A DNA stretch of 64,000 nucleotides from positions 1-64,000 of the forward strand of contig NZ_JAHFZZ010000017.1 of NCBI RefSeq assembly GCF_018603905.1, given 5' to 3'. Position 1 is the stretch's first letter, and each line of letters starts with the position of its first letter. Shown piece by piece: positions 51,172-60,200 of the stretch. The notes below the pieces were generated by a model. The model had not been told where the DNA came from, ran no database searches, and saw only the letters and a list, made by a program, of their open reading frames with translations. A program made the translations under genes and the position numbers. The DNA is from Nonomuraea sp. NEAU-A123. GTDB taxonomy: Bacteria > Actinomycetota > Actinomycetes > Streptosporangiales > Streptosporangiaceae.

Positions 51172-52797
51172 ATGCCGCGCTGGCTCAAAGTCGTGATCGC
51201 GGCGGTGCTGCCGTCGATGGCTGGGGCCTTGGCCTGCACTCCGAGACCGTCGAGCAACTTCACGGTTCCGTGGATCAGATGGCTGCCGAACTCGGGTTAC
51301 GCAGCGACGCCGACGACCGTGGAGCAGTTCACCGAGGGCGAGGCGGTGAGCTACCTCAGCACACGAGTGGGCACAAGCGACAGCGGCGGCTTCCGGCCGC
51401 TCGCCGAGGAACTGGATCGCTTGCCGCTCGCCCTGGCGATCGCCGCCGCGGCACTGGTCGGCCCGCCCCGCCTGTCCTGCGACTCCTACCTTGCGCGGCT
51501 GCATGCCACCCCCATCGAGGTACTCCTCGTCCGGCCCCGCGGCCAGCCGTACCCCAGAGGAGTCGCGCAGGCGATCATGCTGTCGGTCGGGGAGATCGGC
51601 CGCGTGTCCGCGCAGCTGCTCGGCGAGCTGTCGGTGCTGTCGACGTCTGGTGTCGGACTCGACCTGCTCGACCCGCCGGCGGAGACGGCTTTGGCCGAGT
51701 TGGGGGCTCGATCGCTGGTCACTTTCAGCCGCGACGACGCGACCGCGTTCGTCCACCGGCTGGTCCGGCGTGCAGTACGTGAACGGGCCAAACGTGACGG
51801 CACCCTGGCCGTGATGATCGAGACTGCCGCCCAGCGGCTGCGCGTGGCCGTCGAGGATGTCACCGACCAGGACACCTGGCGGAAGTTCCCCACGATCATG
51901 GCGGTGGCCGACCATGCGACGGCCCTGTGGGAGGCCGTGGAGCAGTTTCCTGACGACGAATCCGTGCGGATCCGGGCGGCGGCCGAGGCCGTGCTGCACG
52001 TCCGCCAGGTCGTGGCCAACCATCTCATCTATCTCAACGACCAAGTCCGGGCCGTCCCGATCGCCGAAGCCGTCGCTGCCGGACGTGAGAAGCTCCTGGG
52101 CGCCGAGCATCCGGACACCCTCACTGCTCTGCACAATCTCGCCCACGCCTCCGAGGACGGGTCGATGCAGGCCACCGCGCTGTATCAGCGCGTCGCGGCC
52201 GAGCGCGCCCGGACCCTTGGTGAGGATCACCCGGATACGTTGTGGTCACGTGCTTGTGCGGCGTTCTCGTACACGATGGCAGGCAGGGCATCCGAGGCGA
52301 TGACGCTGCTGGACCAGGTTCTGGCCGACCAGGAGCGGGTTCTCGACCCCGACCATACGACCCTGCTCGGAGCGCGGTACTTCCAGGCCTACACCAATAT
52401 CGAGGCAGCTCGGCCGAACCGGGGGATCACTCTGTTCCAGCAGCTGATCGCCGATCATGAGCGACTGTTCGGTGAGGACTATCCCGAGACCTTGGTCATC
52501 AAAGGGCAACTGGCCCGGGCCTACAAGGCGGCGGCCAGGACTGACGAGGCTGTCCACATGTACGAACACGTCGCCGAAAGGCAGGCGAGAGTGCTGGGCG
52601 CCGACCATCCCGACACGCTGATCACACGACATGGCCTGGCCGCGGCGTACGCGGCGGTGGGACGGACCGCGGACGCGCTCGCCGAATACGAATGGGTCGC
52701 GAACCGATTCGAGGCCGTAATGGGCCCGGAGCAGACGCTGACCAAGACCGCAAGAGACGACCTGGAGCGCGCCCGCCGGGCTCTCCAACAGCGTTGA
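51172..52797 (+). CDS. NB-ARC/TPR protein lacking its N-terminal ATPase part (possible pseudogene)
   Basis: 541 codons. From residue 45 the text (VEQFTEGEAVSYLSTRVG, LAEELDRLPLALAIAAAALV) is the ARC end of an NB-ARC domain. Then come a winged helix (LLGELSVLSTSGVGLDLLDP) and kinesin-light-chain-like TPRs with repeated LGAEHPDTL/LGEDHPDTL motifs. The P-loop and Walker B are absent. The first 45 residues are unlike any family, and an alternate frame here (GLHSETVEQLHGSVDQMAAE) also looks coding, so the 5' part is probably deleted and frameshifted. TPR proteins like this (FxsT) accompany some FxSxx RiPP systems; relation here is speculative. Confidence 0.6.
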   Translation: MPRWLKVVIAAVLPSMAGALACTPRPSSNFTVPWIRWLPNSGYAATPTTVEQFTEGEAVSYLSTRVGTSDSGGFRPLAEELDRLPLALAIAAAALVGPPRLSCDSYLARLHATPIEVLLVRPRGQPYPRGVAQAIMLSVGEIGRVSAQLLGELSVLSTSGVGLDLLDPPAETALAELGARSLVTFSRDDATAFVHRLVRRAVRERAKRDGTLAVMIETAAQRLRVAVEDVTDQDTWRKFPTIMAVADHATALWEAVEQFPDDESVRIRAAAEAVLHVRQVVANHLIYLNDQVRAVPIAEAVAAGREKLLGAEHPDTLTALHNLAHASEDGSMQATALYQRVAAERARTLGEDHPDTLWSRACAAFSYTMAGRASEAMTLLDQVLADQERVLDPDHTTLLGARYFQAYTNIEAARPNRGITLFQQLIADHERLFGEDYPETLVIKGQLARAYKAAARTDEAVHMYEHVAERQARVLGADHPDTLITRHGLAAAYAAVGRTADALAEYEWVANRFEAVMGPEQTLTKTARDDLERARRALQQR

Positions 52798-52822
52798 ACG
52801 TCACCGAAACCCGCGGGGCAGG

Positions 52823-53371
52823 ATGTGTGCTGTGGAAGTTGAGCAAGGCAGAGGGGGTCGGTTTCGGGATCCCGGTGTTCGTCTGTGGCATTTCGCCAAG
52901 GAGATTTTGGTCCGGTGTCCGCGGTGTGACGGACGTGCGCTGGTGGCCGTACATCCTGATCATCGCGACGGGCATACGTACGCCGTCGGCTGGCTGACGG
53001 CGCCTCATCGGCTGACCTGTCTCGGGTGCGGCCACCTCGCCGAATGGGTGCCGCGGCGGTGGCGTAGCGGTGCCGGAGATGCGTACTTCACCGGCGGCGG
53101 CGCGCTTTTGGTGCCGCAGTTCGGCGGGCCGGACGACCCCTACTTCGGGCTGCCGTTGTGGTTGCGGCGGCCGTGCTGTGGGCGGGTGTTGTGGGCGTAC
53201 AACGTGCCGCATCTGGAACTGCTGGAAGCGTACGTGGCCGCGTCGCAGCGGGAGCGGCCCAGCCCCGCGGGGTCGCAGACGTTGCTGGAGCGGCTGCCCG
53301 CGTGGATGAAGGCGGCCGGCAACCGGGCCGAGGTGCTCGCCGCGATCCGAGAGTTGCGTGACGGGGTGTAG
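52823..53371 (+). CDS. Zinc-ribbon hypothetical protein
   Basis: 182 residues. Two CxxC pairs (VRCPRCDGRALVAV, LTCLGCGHLAEWV) and a further RRPCCGRVLWAYN suggest one or two zinc-binding ribbons. The C-terminal helix (LERLPAWMKAAGNRAEVLAA) is common to actinobacterial proteins of this type. Function unknown. The start overlaps the preceding TPR region only slightly: ATG 52823 lies 26 bp after its stop. Confidence 0.75.
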   Translation: MCAVEVEQGRGGRFRDPGVRLWHFAKEILVRCPRCDGRALVAVHPDHRDGHTYAVGWLTAPHRLTCLGCGHLAEWVPRRWRSGAGDAYFTGGGALLVPQFGGPDDPYFGLPLWLRRPCCGRVLWAYNVPHLELLEAYVAASQRERPSPAGSQTLLERLPAWMKAAGNRAEVLAAIRELRDGV

Positions 53372-53433
53372 GCGGGTTCACCCAGGCGGGGGGAGTTGAC
53401 CTCAAGTGGACTTGGGGTTGCAAGCTGCTGACC

Positions 53434-54240
53434 ATGAGACAAGAGACAGCGGTGGTGCTCGGGCCTGGTGGGATGTTGGGGACGGCCTGGCTGGCCGGAC
53501 TGGTCGTCGGGTTGCGACGCGAGAAATTCGACCTTGCGAAGGCCGATCTGACCATCGGCACGTCGGCAGGAGCGATTGTCGGTGCGGCGCTGGCGGCGGG
53601 GCAGGACCTGGAACGGCTCGCGGTGCTGCCCGATCCGGATGGTGAGCCGGCGGTCAAGGCAGATCACGAGCGAATGGGCGAGGCGTTCGCCATCCTCGGT
53701 GATCCCACGCTGGAGCCGGCTGCGGCTCGGCACCGGGTCGGTCGGCTCGCGCTGGCTGCCGAGACCGGTGCCGAGGAGGCGTACCTGGCGCGGATGGAGT
53801 TCCTGATCGGGGCTCGCGAGTGGCCCGAGGGCAGGCTGCTGATCCCCGCGGTGGACGTCGAGACAGGCGAACCGCTGGTGTGGGAGCAGGCCAGCGGCGT
53901 GTCTCTGGTGGCGGCGGTGGCTTCGAGCACCGCCTTTCCCGGCATGGCCCCGCCGATAACGATCAACGGTCGGCGTTACATGGACGGCACACTCCGCTCG
54001 GGTTCCAACGCCGACCTCGCCGCAGGCATACAGACGGCAATCATCATCGAACCGTTGGCCCACCTGTTCCCTGCGAACCTGCCACAGGACGCAGCGGCGG
54101 TACGGCTCGCGCCGGACCTGGCCGCACAGGAAGCCCTCGGTGATCTCAACAACCGTGCCGCTTGGTCGTCTGTCTACCAGGCAGGGGTACGGCAGGCGCC
54201 CGAAGCCGCCGAGCTCATCGAGCCTGTTTGGGCGCGGTGA
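53434..54240 (+). CDS. Patatin-like phospholipase
   Basis: 268 residues. Oxyanion loop AVVLGPGGMLGTAWLAGLVV (DGGGxxG-like), nucleophile elbow LTIGTSAGAIVGAALAAG (GTSAG) and catalytic Asp in YMDGTLRSGSNADLA form the Ser-Asp dyad. Acyl hydrolase of the patatin family; cytosolic, no TM or signal. Patatins sometimes act as effectors in defence systems, but no partner is next to this one. Confidence 0.9.
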   Translation: MRQETAVVLGPGGMLGTAWLAGLVVGLRREKFDLAKADLTIGTSAGAIVGAALAAGQDLERLAVLPDPDGEPAVKADHERMGEAFAILGDPTLEPAAARHRVGRLALAAETGAEEAYLARMEFLIGAREWPEGRLLIPAVDVETGEPLVWEQASGVSLVAAVASSTAFPGMAPPITINGRRYMDGTLRSGSNADLAAGIQTAIIIEPLAHLFPANLPQDAAAVRLAPDLAAQEALGDLNNRAAWSSVYQAGVRQAPEAAELIEPVWAR

Positions 54241-54247
54241 CGGGCCA

Positions 54248-54394
54248 CTAGTTGGTGCAGTCCTGGTTCTTGAGTTCCAGGCTCACGATGTAGACCTTGT
54301 TGTGTTCGAGCAGGAACCGGTAGAAGGCCTGCCGGTTGCCGGGGATGTCGGTGACGAGGAGAAGGTAGGCCGGGCGCGTTGAGGATCTGTCCAT
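54248..54394 (-). CDS. 48-residue hypothetical protein
   Basis: MDRSSTRPAYLLLVTDIPGN, RQAFYRFLLEHNKVYIVSLE, LKNQDCTN. A GGAG lies 8 bases before ATG 54394. Compact alpha/beta-looking composition with one Cys. It lies between the patatin stop and the divergent kinase start, overlapping no other gene. No family recognised; called because start, RBS and codon use are good. Confidence 0.5.
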   Translation of the reverse strand: MDRSSTRPAYLLLVTDIPGNRQAFYRFLLEHNKVYIVSLELKNQDCTN

Positions 54395-54461
54395 GTGGCA
54401 ACTCCAGGGAGGGGGACGGCATCTAAACGACGTAGTCGATCAAAGGTGACGGGGTGGTGAG

Positions 54462-57400
54462 ATGGCGTCGGCCCTGCTTCCTGGCGACCCGCCTCGGCTG
54501 GGGGATTTCTGGCTGGCCGGTCGGCTTGGTGCCGGGGGACAGGGGGTGGTGTACGAGGCGTACGACCCCCAGGGCGTCCGGGTGGCGATCAAGGTGTTGC
54601 ACGGGGATGCCGTCGGTGATCGGGGTCTGCGGGCACGGTTCGGCAAGGAGGCTGCTGCCGCCCAGCGGGTGGCCTCGTTCTGTACCGCTCGGGTGCTGGC
54701 GGTTGATCTGGACGCGCCCAAGCCGTACCTGGTCAGCGAGTACGTCGAGGGGCCCAGCCTGCGTCAGTCGGTCGACGGCGGGCGCCGGTTCAGTGGCGAC
54801 GAGCTGCACCGGCTGGCGACCGCGGTGGCCACGGCGCTGACCGCCATCCACGACGCCGGGGTCGTCCACCGTGATCTCAAACCCGACAACGTGCTGCTGG
54901 GGCCCGACGGCCCGCGCGTCATCGACTTCGGTGTGGCGCGTACCCCGGAGATGTCGCTTACCACCACCGGCCAGGTCACCGGCACCCCGACCTACATGGC
55001 TCCGGAGGTGTTCACCGGACAGCGCGCCGGCGCGCCCGCCGACGTGTTCGCGTGGGGCGCCATCGTGGTCTACACGGCGACCGGTGATGATCCGTTCAGG
55101 GCGGAGAATCTTGGCGCGGTCATGCACCGTGTTTTGTTGGTCGAGCCGGATCTGACGGCGCTTCCGCGGTCGCTGCGATCTCTGGTCTCGGCAGCCCTGG
55201 CCAAGGACCCTGTTGGCAGGCCGACCGCGCGCGAGCTGCTGCTCGGCCTGGTCAGCGGCTTCCAGGGCAGCCAGGCCGACCTGCTCACCGTCGGCAGCGC
55301 CGAGGCCGGGCTGCTCGATCGCGGGGCCCCGGCCGACCCCACTCTCGGCGCCCTGGCCGACGACGCCTACGGATTCCTCGAACCCGCCGAACGTGATCTG
55401 GTCCCCGATCTGTTCCTGCGCCTGGTGAACGTCACCGACACCGGCGAGGTGACCGTACGGGCGGCGTCGCGGGAGGAGTTGTCGGAGGCCAGGACGCCGC
55501 AGGAACAGGCCGCACTTGAGCGGATCCTGGAAGTCTTCGCCTACCTGGTGATCACGCGGGGGGACGACATCACCCTGGCCCGTCCGGCGCTGGTGCAGGC
55601 CTGGCCGCGGCTGCGCTCCTGGGTCGGCGACGAGCGCGACGGACTGCCCATGCACGACATGATCCGCACCGGCGCGCGCCACTGGAACGCTCATGGACGC
55701 CGTGAGGGCGACGTCTTCCAGGGCAGCCGCCTGGAGACTGCCCTGCGCTGGGCCGCCACCGGCCGCCGCCACCTCACCCTGAGCAAGCTCGAACGCGACT
55801 TCCTCGACGCCTGCAACGCCGCCACCCGCAACCGGGTCAGGCGCCGCCGCCTTCTCACGGTCGCCCTGGCCGTCCTGCTCGTCCTCGCTCTGGCGGGCGG
55901 CGGCGTTGCCCTGCGGCAGAGCCGCCTGGTCTCGGAGCAGAGCAGGATCGTCGCGGCACAGCGGGACGAGGCGGTCGCGGGCAAGGTGGCGGCGCAGGCC
56001 GACACGATGCGGGCGACGGACCCGGTTCGGGCGATGCTGCTCAGCGTCGCCGCCTGGCGGCTGGCCCCCGTGTCCGCGACGCGGGCGACGCTGGAGAACG
56101 CGTGGGCACAGCGTGAACGCGCGGCGTTCACCGACCCCGACACCGGCGCCGAGACCGTACGGCAGCTGACCGCGGACGGGCGTACGTTCGTCAGCGTGTC
56201 GCCTCAGGGCGTGCGGATCTATGACGTGCGTACGGGCAAGAGAATCGGCGGTTGGAACGACCTGAAGATGGGCGCGGACCGGTTCCTCGGAGCCGACCTC
56301 AGCCCGAGCGGCCGGTTGCTGGCCGTGGCCGCGGGCCATGCCATCACCATCTGGGACACGAGCACCGGCCGGCAGACGGGAGCCAGGCGCAAGATCGATG
56401 TGCCGGGGTTCTTCAACGGCGTCCAGTTCCTGACTGGCGACCGGTATGTGAACGTCGTGGGGAGCCAAGGTGGTGACCTGTGGGACCTACGGACTGGCGC
56501 GACCGTCTCCGCCAGAGCCGGCATGCTGAGGCCGGCCGTCACTCCGGCGGGCGACCTGGTCGTGAACGTCGACCTCGAAAAGCATTTCCAGTTGCTGAGG
56601 CTGCCGAGCGGGAAGCCGGTGGCGCGGTGGCACGACGGAGAGACCTGCGGCAAGGACGGGCAGGTGGCCGCCATCAGCCCCGACGGGCACACGGTCGCGT
56701 GCGGCACCGGCTCGAACATCTCGTTCGTGGACCTGCGTACCGGGCGTACGCTCCCCAACCGGGCATCCACCGGCTGGGACGCCAACGGCGACGGGCAGAT
56801 CTGGTTCAGCCCCGACGGCCGCTACCTCGTGAGCGGCGGCGTCGGCCGCTTCGTGCTCGTTCGCGTCTCCGATGGGGACACCCTGCTCGACTACCGGGCC
56901 GCGCCGCAGAACGTGGTCTTCGACGGTACGACCCTGCGCTACCTGGCCGACGAGACCGTGGTGAGCCTCGACATCTCCGATCTGGTCCACCCCGTACGGC
57001 TGCCCGGCCGCACCCCGGAGGCCGCGGTGTTCAGCCCCGACGGCCGGTTCCTGGCCACGCAGCAGCAGGCCGAGTCGCGGCAGTTGGTGCTCTGGGACGT
57101 GGTGCGGCGCCGCCCGCTGGGCTCCCCGCTGAAGATCACCATCGGAGACGGGGACATGGCCCTCGCCTTCAGCGGTGACGGGCGGCTGCTGGCATCCATC
57201 GGCGGGCTGGGACAGCGGCTGCAGATGCGGGACACGTCGCAGCCGTCGCACGTGTCCGAGGCCCGGCTGCCGGGCAACTGGACGGCGTCCACCATGGCGG
57301 TGAACGGGAACGGGACGCTCGTCGCGGTCGGCGCCAGCGACACCAATGACGACCTTGAGGGTACGGGGCACAGTCGCGTGTTCGTCTGGGACGTGCCGCA

Positions 57401-58019
57401 CCACACGTGGATGCGGTCCGTCGATACCGGGAACCTGTCGGAGGTCGTGTTCCGGCCGGGTAGCCCGATGATGGTCCCGGTGGTCAACTCAGGGAACCAC
57501 CTGATCGATCTCTCCACCGGACGGCCGGTGGGCCCCGGGTTCGGCCCGGGAGGGCTCAACGGCAGGATGCAGAGGATGGCCTTCAGCCCGGACGGAGCGA
57601 CCCTCGCCACCGGCGACGACTCGGGCAGGCTCGCGTTCTGGGATGTGGCCACGGGCGACAAGCACGGTCCGACACTCCGGGCGAACCCCAACGACGGCGT
57701 CGGGATCACCCAGATCATCTTCTCTCCCAAGGGCGACGTGGCCGCGTCCATCGGCGCAGGACAGGTCCAGCTGTGGGACGTCGCCACGCCGCGCAAGCTC
57801 GGGCCGTCGATGGCGGTGGACCAGAACCTTGTGTCAGCCGCGTTCGGATCAGGTGGCGCGGTACTGCACACGCTCGACGACACAGGCGTGCTGCGGGACA
57901 TGTCCGTCGGCCCCGAGGCGACGGCCGCCACGATCTGCGCCCGCGCCGGGCGGGGGCTGACGCGGGCCGACTGGCAGCGGTATCTGCCCGGCGTGCCGTA
58001 CCGGGAGGTCTGCCCGTGA
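54462..58019 (+). CDS. Ser/Thr protein kinase with TM segment and WD40-like sensor domain
   Basis: 1185 residues. Kinase: LAGRLGAGGQGVVYEAYDPQ, VAIKVLHG (Lys44), VVHRDLKPDNVLL (HRD about 136), VIDFGVAR (DFG about 155), YMAPEVF. Then a winged-helix region (ITLARPALVQAWPRLRSWVG) as in nSTAND1 proteins, a TM helix near 466-487 (LLTVALAVLLVLALAGGGVA), a coiled segment and a divergent WD40 propeller (FSPDGRFLATQQQ, FSPDGATLATGDDSGRLAFW). It ends GVPYREVCP like the nSTAND1 protein. Cytoplasmic kinase with an outside propeller; ligand unknown. Confidence 0.9.
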   Translation: MASALLPGDPPRLGDFWLAGRLGAGGQGVVYEAYDPQGVRVAIKVLHGDAVGDRGLRARFGKEAAAAQRVASFCTARVLAVDLDAPKPYLVSEYVEGPSLRQSVDGGRRFSGDELHRLATAVATALTAIHDAGVVHRDLKPDNVLLGPDGPRVIDFGVARTPEMSLTTTGQVTGTPTYMAPEVFTGQRAGAPADVFAWGAIVVYTATGDDPFRAENLGAVMHRVLLVEPDLTALPRSLRSLVSAALAKDPVGRPTARELLLGLVSGFQGSQADLLTVGSAEAGLLDRGAPADPTLGALADDAYGFLEPAERDLVPDLFLRLVNVTDTGEVTVRAASREELSEARTPQEQAALERILEVFAYLVITRGDDITLARPALVQAWPRLRSWVGDERDGLPMHDMIRTGARHWNAHGRREGDVFQGSRLETALRWAATGRRHLTLSKLERDFLDACNAATRNRVRRRRLLTVALAVLLVLALAGGGVALRQSRLVSEQSRIVAAQRDEAVAGKVAAQADTMRATDPVRAMLLSVAAWRLAPVSATRATLENAWAQRERAAFTDPDTGAETVRQLTADGRTFVSVSPQGVRIYDVRTGKRIGGWNDLKMGADRFLGADLSPSGRLLAVAAGHAITIWDTSTGRQTGARRKIDVPGFFNGVQFLTGDRYVNVVGSQGGDLWDLRTGATVSARAGMLRPAVTPAGDLVVNVDLEKHFQLLRLPSGKPVARWHDGETCGKDGQVAAISPDGHTVACGTGSNISFVDLRTGRTLPNRASTGWDANGDGQIWFSPDGRYLVSGGVGRFVLVRVSDGDTLLDYRAAPQNVVFDGTTLRYLADETVVSLDISDLVHPVRLPGRTPEAAVFSPDGRFLATQQQAESRQLVLWDVVRRRPLGSPLKITIGDGDMALAFSGDGRLLASIGGLGQRLQMRDTSQPSHVSEARLPGNWTASTMAVNGNGTLVAVGASDTNDDLEGTGHSRVFVWDVPHHTWMRSVDTGNLSEVVFRPGSPMMVPVVNSGNHLIDLSTGRPVGPGFGPGGLNGRMQRMAFSPDGATLATGDDSGRLAFWDVATGDKHGPTLRANPNDGVGITQIIFSPKGDVAASIGAGQVQLWDVATPRKLGPSMAVDQNLVSAAFGSGGAVLHTLDDTGVLRDMSVGPEATAATICARAGRGLTRADWQRYLPGVPYREVCP

Positions 58020-58077
58020 CCGGCCCGGCCCCCGTCGATCGAGGCCGGGCCGGCTGTGGTCGTACCTCTGTCCGATG

Positions 58078-59220
58078 TCAGCTCAGGAAGCTGCCGTACG
58101 GACCGGACAAGATCTGGTTCTTCTGGCTCTGGCTGAAGTGCGTGTTCGGGTAGTCGTAGAACGACGCCGACATCGGTGTCCCGTCGGTGGAAGTCGAGTC
58201 GGGCAGGCCGAAGGCGTGGCCCAGTTCGTGGACCATGCCGCCGTACCAGCGGTTCATGGGGCCGTTCACGCCCGCGGCGCCGTCGGCGTCGTGCTGGTTC
58301 AGGATCACCCAGCCGCCTCCGCCACCGCCGCCCGCGCCGGAGCCTTCCGCGCTGATCTCACCTACGTTGATCCAGCGTGAGTCGGGTGCTCTCAGGCTCA
58401 GCTTTCTGATGAGTTCTTGCTGCATGTTGAATACGGTCCACCAGTACGGGTCGCTTCCGTTGGGCGTGGTCTCGTACCAGCTCTTCACGTGGTCGCCGTT
58501 GACGACCTCGACCACGGTGGTGTTGAGGGTGAAGGTCTTGCCCAGTTCCTGCTTGTAGTAGCGCTGCGCTTCCCGCATGACGTTGGCGATGCCGTCGGGC
58601 CACCGCTGGTCGTACGCCACGTCGGAGGGCTTCAGCCAGTACACCCGGACTGTCTTTTCCGGGGGTGTGGTGGTGCCGCCACCGCTGCTGTAGTTCGGCA
58701 ACCGCCAGGTCCGTGAGGACACCGCGTCGCAGGGCAACTGCACGAGGGCGGCGTTGGCGGCCGAGGAGCCGCCTGTGGGCACGACGCACTTGCTGGAGTG
58801 CACCGCTTGGAGCCTGAAGGTCTTGTCGGTCCCGCTGACCGTCACCGGGACCAGGCGGAACTTCTGGTTGTTGGCGGTGGAGCAGGTCCACTGGATGACC
58901 GTGGCGTTGTCGGCGGTGGACGCGCCGTAGACGTCCACGCACCTGCCGGCGGTCGACGTGGCGATGGTGTACTGGTCGGTGGTGCCGCTCACCGGGGTGA
59001 AGGTGAGGTTCTGGTTGGCGCCGCCGTTACAGGTCGCCTGCGTGAGCTGGACGCCGTTGGTGGTGGAGCTGTTGGGCAGGGTCAGGCAGTTGCCGCCGTT
59101 CTGGTTGACGGCTGTCGAGGTGAATGTCGTCGCGGCATTGGCTGGTAGGGCGGCCAGCGTCATGATCAAAAAGACTACGACGGCGGTGAGCGGCGCAATG
59201 GCAGCGGGTAATCGTCTCAT
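58078..59220 (-). CDS. Secreted ricin-lectin zinc metalloprotease (metzincin-like)
   Basis: 380 residues. Signal peptide MRRLPAAIAPLTAVVVFLIM ... ANAAT, a RICIN trefoil domain (about 31-165; VQLTQATCNGGANQNLTFTP, ATVIQWTCSTANNQKFRLVP), a Gly/Thr-Pro linker, and a protease domain with GMVHELGHAFGLPDSTSTDG (HExxHxxGxxD) and a following Met-turn (TPMSASFYDYP). The Asp third ligand is like snapalysin. Degrades proteins outside, targeted to glycans by the lectin. ATG 59220 is chosen over a much longer 5' frame. Confidence 0.85.
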   Translation of the reverse strand: MRRLPAAIAPLTAVVVFLIMTLAALPANAATTFTSTAVNQNGGNCLTLPNSSTTNGVQLTQATCNGGANQNLTFTPVSGTTDQYTIATSTAGRCVDVYGASTADNATVIQWTCSTANNQKFRLVPVTVSGTDKTFRLQAVHSSKCVVPTGGSSAANAALVQLPCDAVSSRTWRLPNYSSGGGTTTPPEKTVRVYWLKPSDVAYDQRWPDGIANVMREAQRYYKQELGKTFTLNTTVVEVVNGDHVKSWYETTPNGSDPYWWTVFNMQQELIRKLSLRAPDSRWINVGEISAEGSGAGGGGGGGWVILNQHDADGAAGVNGPMNRWYGGMVHELGHAFGLPDSTSTDGTPMSASFYDYPNTHFSQSQKNQILSGPYGSFLS

Positions 59221-59485
59221 CGATACGCGTCCTCCGTGTCGTGGGGATGAGCGCAGGTGGCGACGATCTCCCGGGTCTGAGTGACGCCCTCGATCGTCGC
59301 CCGGCCGTGGATGGGTCTTGCGGCCTTGCGGACACCATGACAAACGAAAAGGTTTTCGGCAAGATCTTATGAACGTTACATCGGGGCAACGAGGACAGCA
59401 TGCCCCGGCGGGCCTGCGGCGCTGACGTGGCACGTGCGGCTTCTCGAAATGCTTTTCGGTCGTTCGCAGCGAGACGCCACATCGT

Positions 59486-60200
59486 TCAGGAGACGATCCC
59501 GAGGACCTCAAGGATGCGGTAGACGTCGGTGGAGGGGTCGCGTCGGAGGATGTCGCAGTTGGGGGCGTGGCCAGGTGCACCGGGCTCGGGTGTGGGAGCG
59601 CAGCGTCCGCTCGGGCAGTCGGCAACCAGATGCTGGGCCAGCTTGACCGCCGTTGCCTGCCGACCTTCCTTGATCAGCTCCTCGAAGTGATGAGGTTCGA
59701 TGAGCTTTTCGAAGTCTGCGAATTCCTTGGTCCTTCGAAGCTTCGCGGGGATCGCCGTACGGTCTCCGCCGAGCCGGCCAGGTGGGCCTGACGCGAAGTG
59801 GAGCCAGAGCCAGAGCTCGAAGTGCGGGTGGGAGAAGGCGACGTTGATCCCGTTCTGGCGGGCAAGGCGGAACGCCTCGTAGATGTCCTCGTTCTCATCA
59901 CGATCGAAGACCGCCCAGAATGCCGAGTTTTTTGATCCCCTTGGTGGACTTCTTGAGCCGGATCGCCTCTCGTACCGCAGGGGCTGGCTTATAGCCGTTG
60001 AACTGCTGTCCCTCGGTGACCTTGCGCGGGGTGAGCTGGATCTGGAAGTTATGCTCTGCTCCATAACGGTGGTTGAGATGGTGGAAGTAGCTCCGCTCGG
60101 TCTGCCCCTCGCAGACTACGAACAGGACATTGTTCTTTCTGGGGGTGCCCAGACCTGGACGCGGAGGCGTAGCTCCACTGGGTGCTCCGCGTTTGGCCAT
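59486..60200 (-). pseudogene. RloB-family nuclease, broken by +1 in an A6 run
   Basis: 5' frame: MAKRGAPSGATPPRPG, NNVLFVVCEGQTERSYFHHL (TOPRIM-like start), RLKKSTKGIKK. At the A6 run (plus-strand TTTTTT, 59928-59933) the family text continues in the next frame: NSAFWAVFDRDENEDIYEAF, HPHFELWLWLHFASGPPGRL. With five As it reads KGIKNSAFWAVFDRDEN, exactly the RloB pattern. ATG 60200 overlaps the RloA stop (TGATG). RloB is a TOPRIM-type nuclease paired with an AAA ATPase in defence loci. Either a recent inactivation or a sequencing slip. Confidence 0.8.

Noticed and set aside
54423..56468. 681-codon minus-strand frame
   Set aside because: Antisense of the first kinase gene; composition is shadow-like with no motif.
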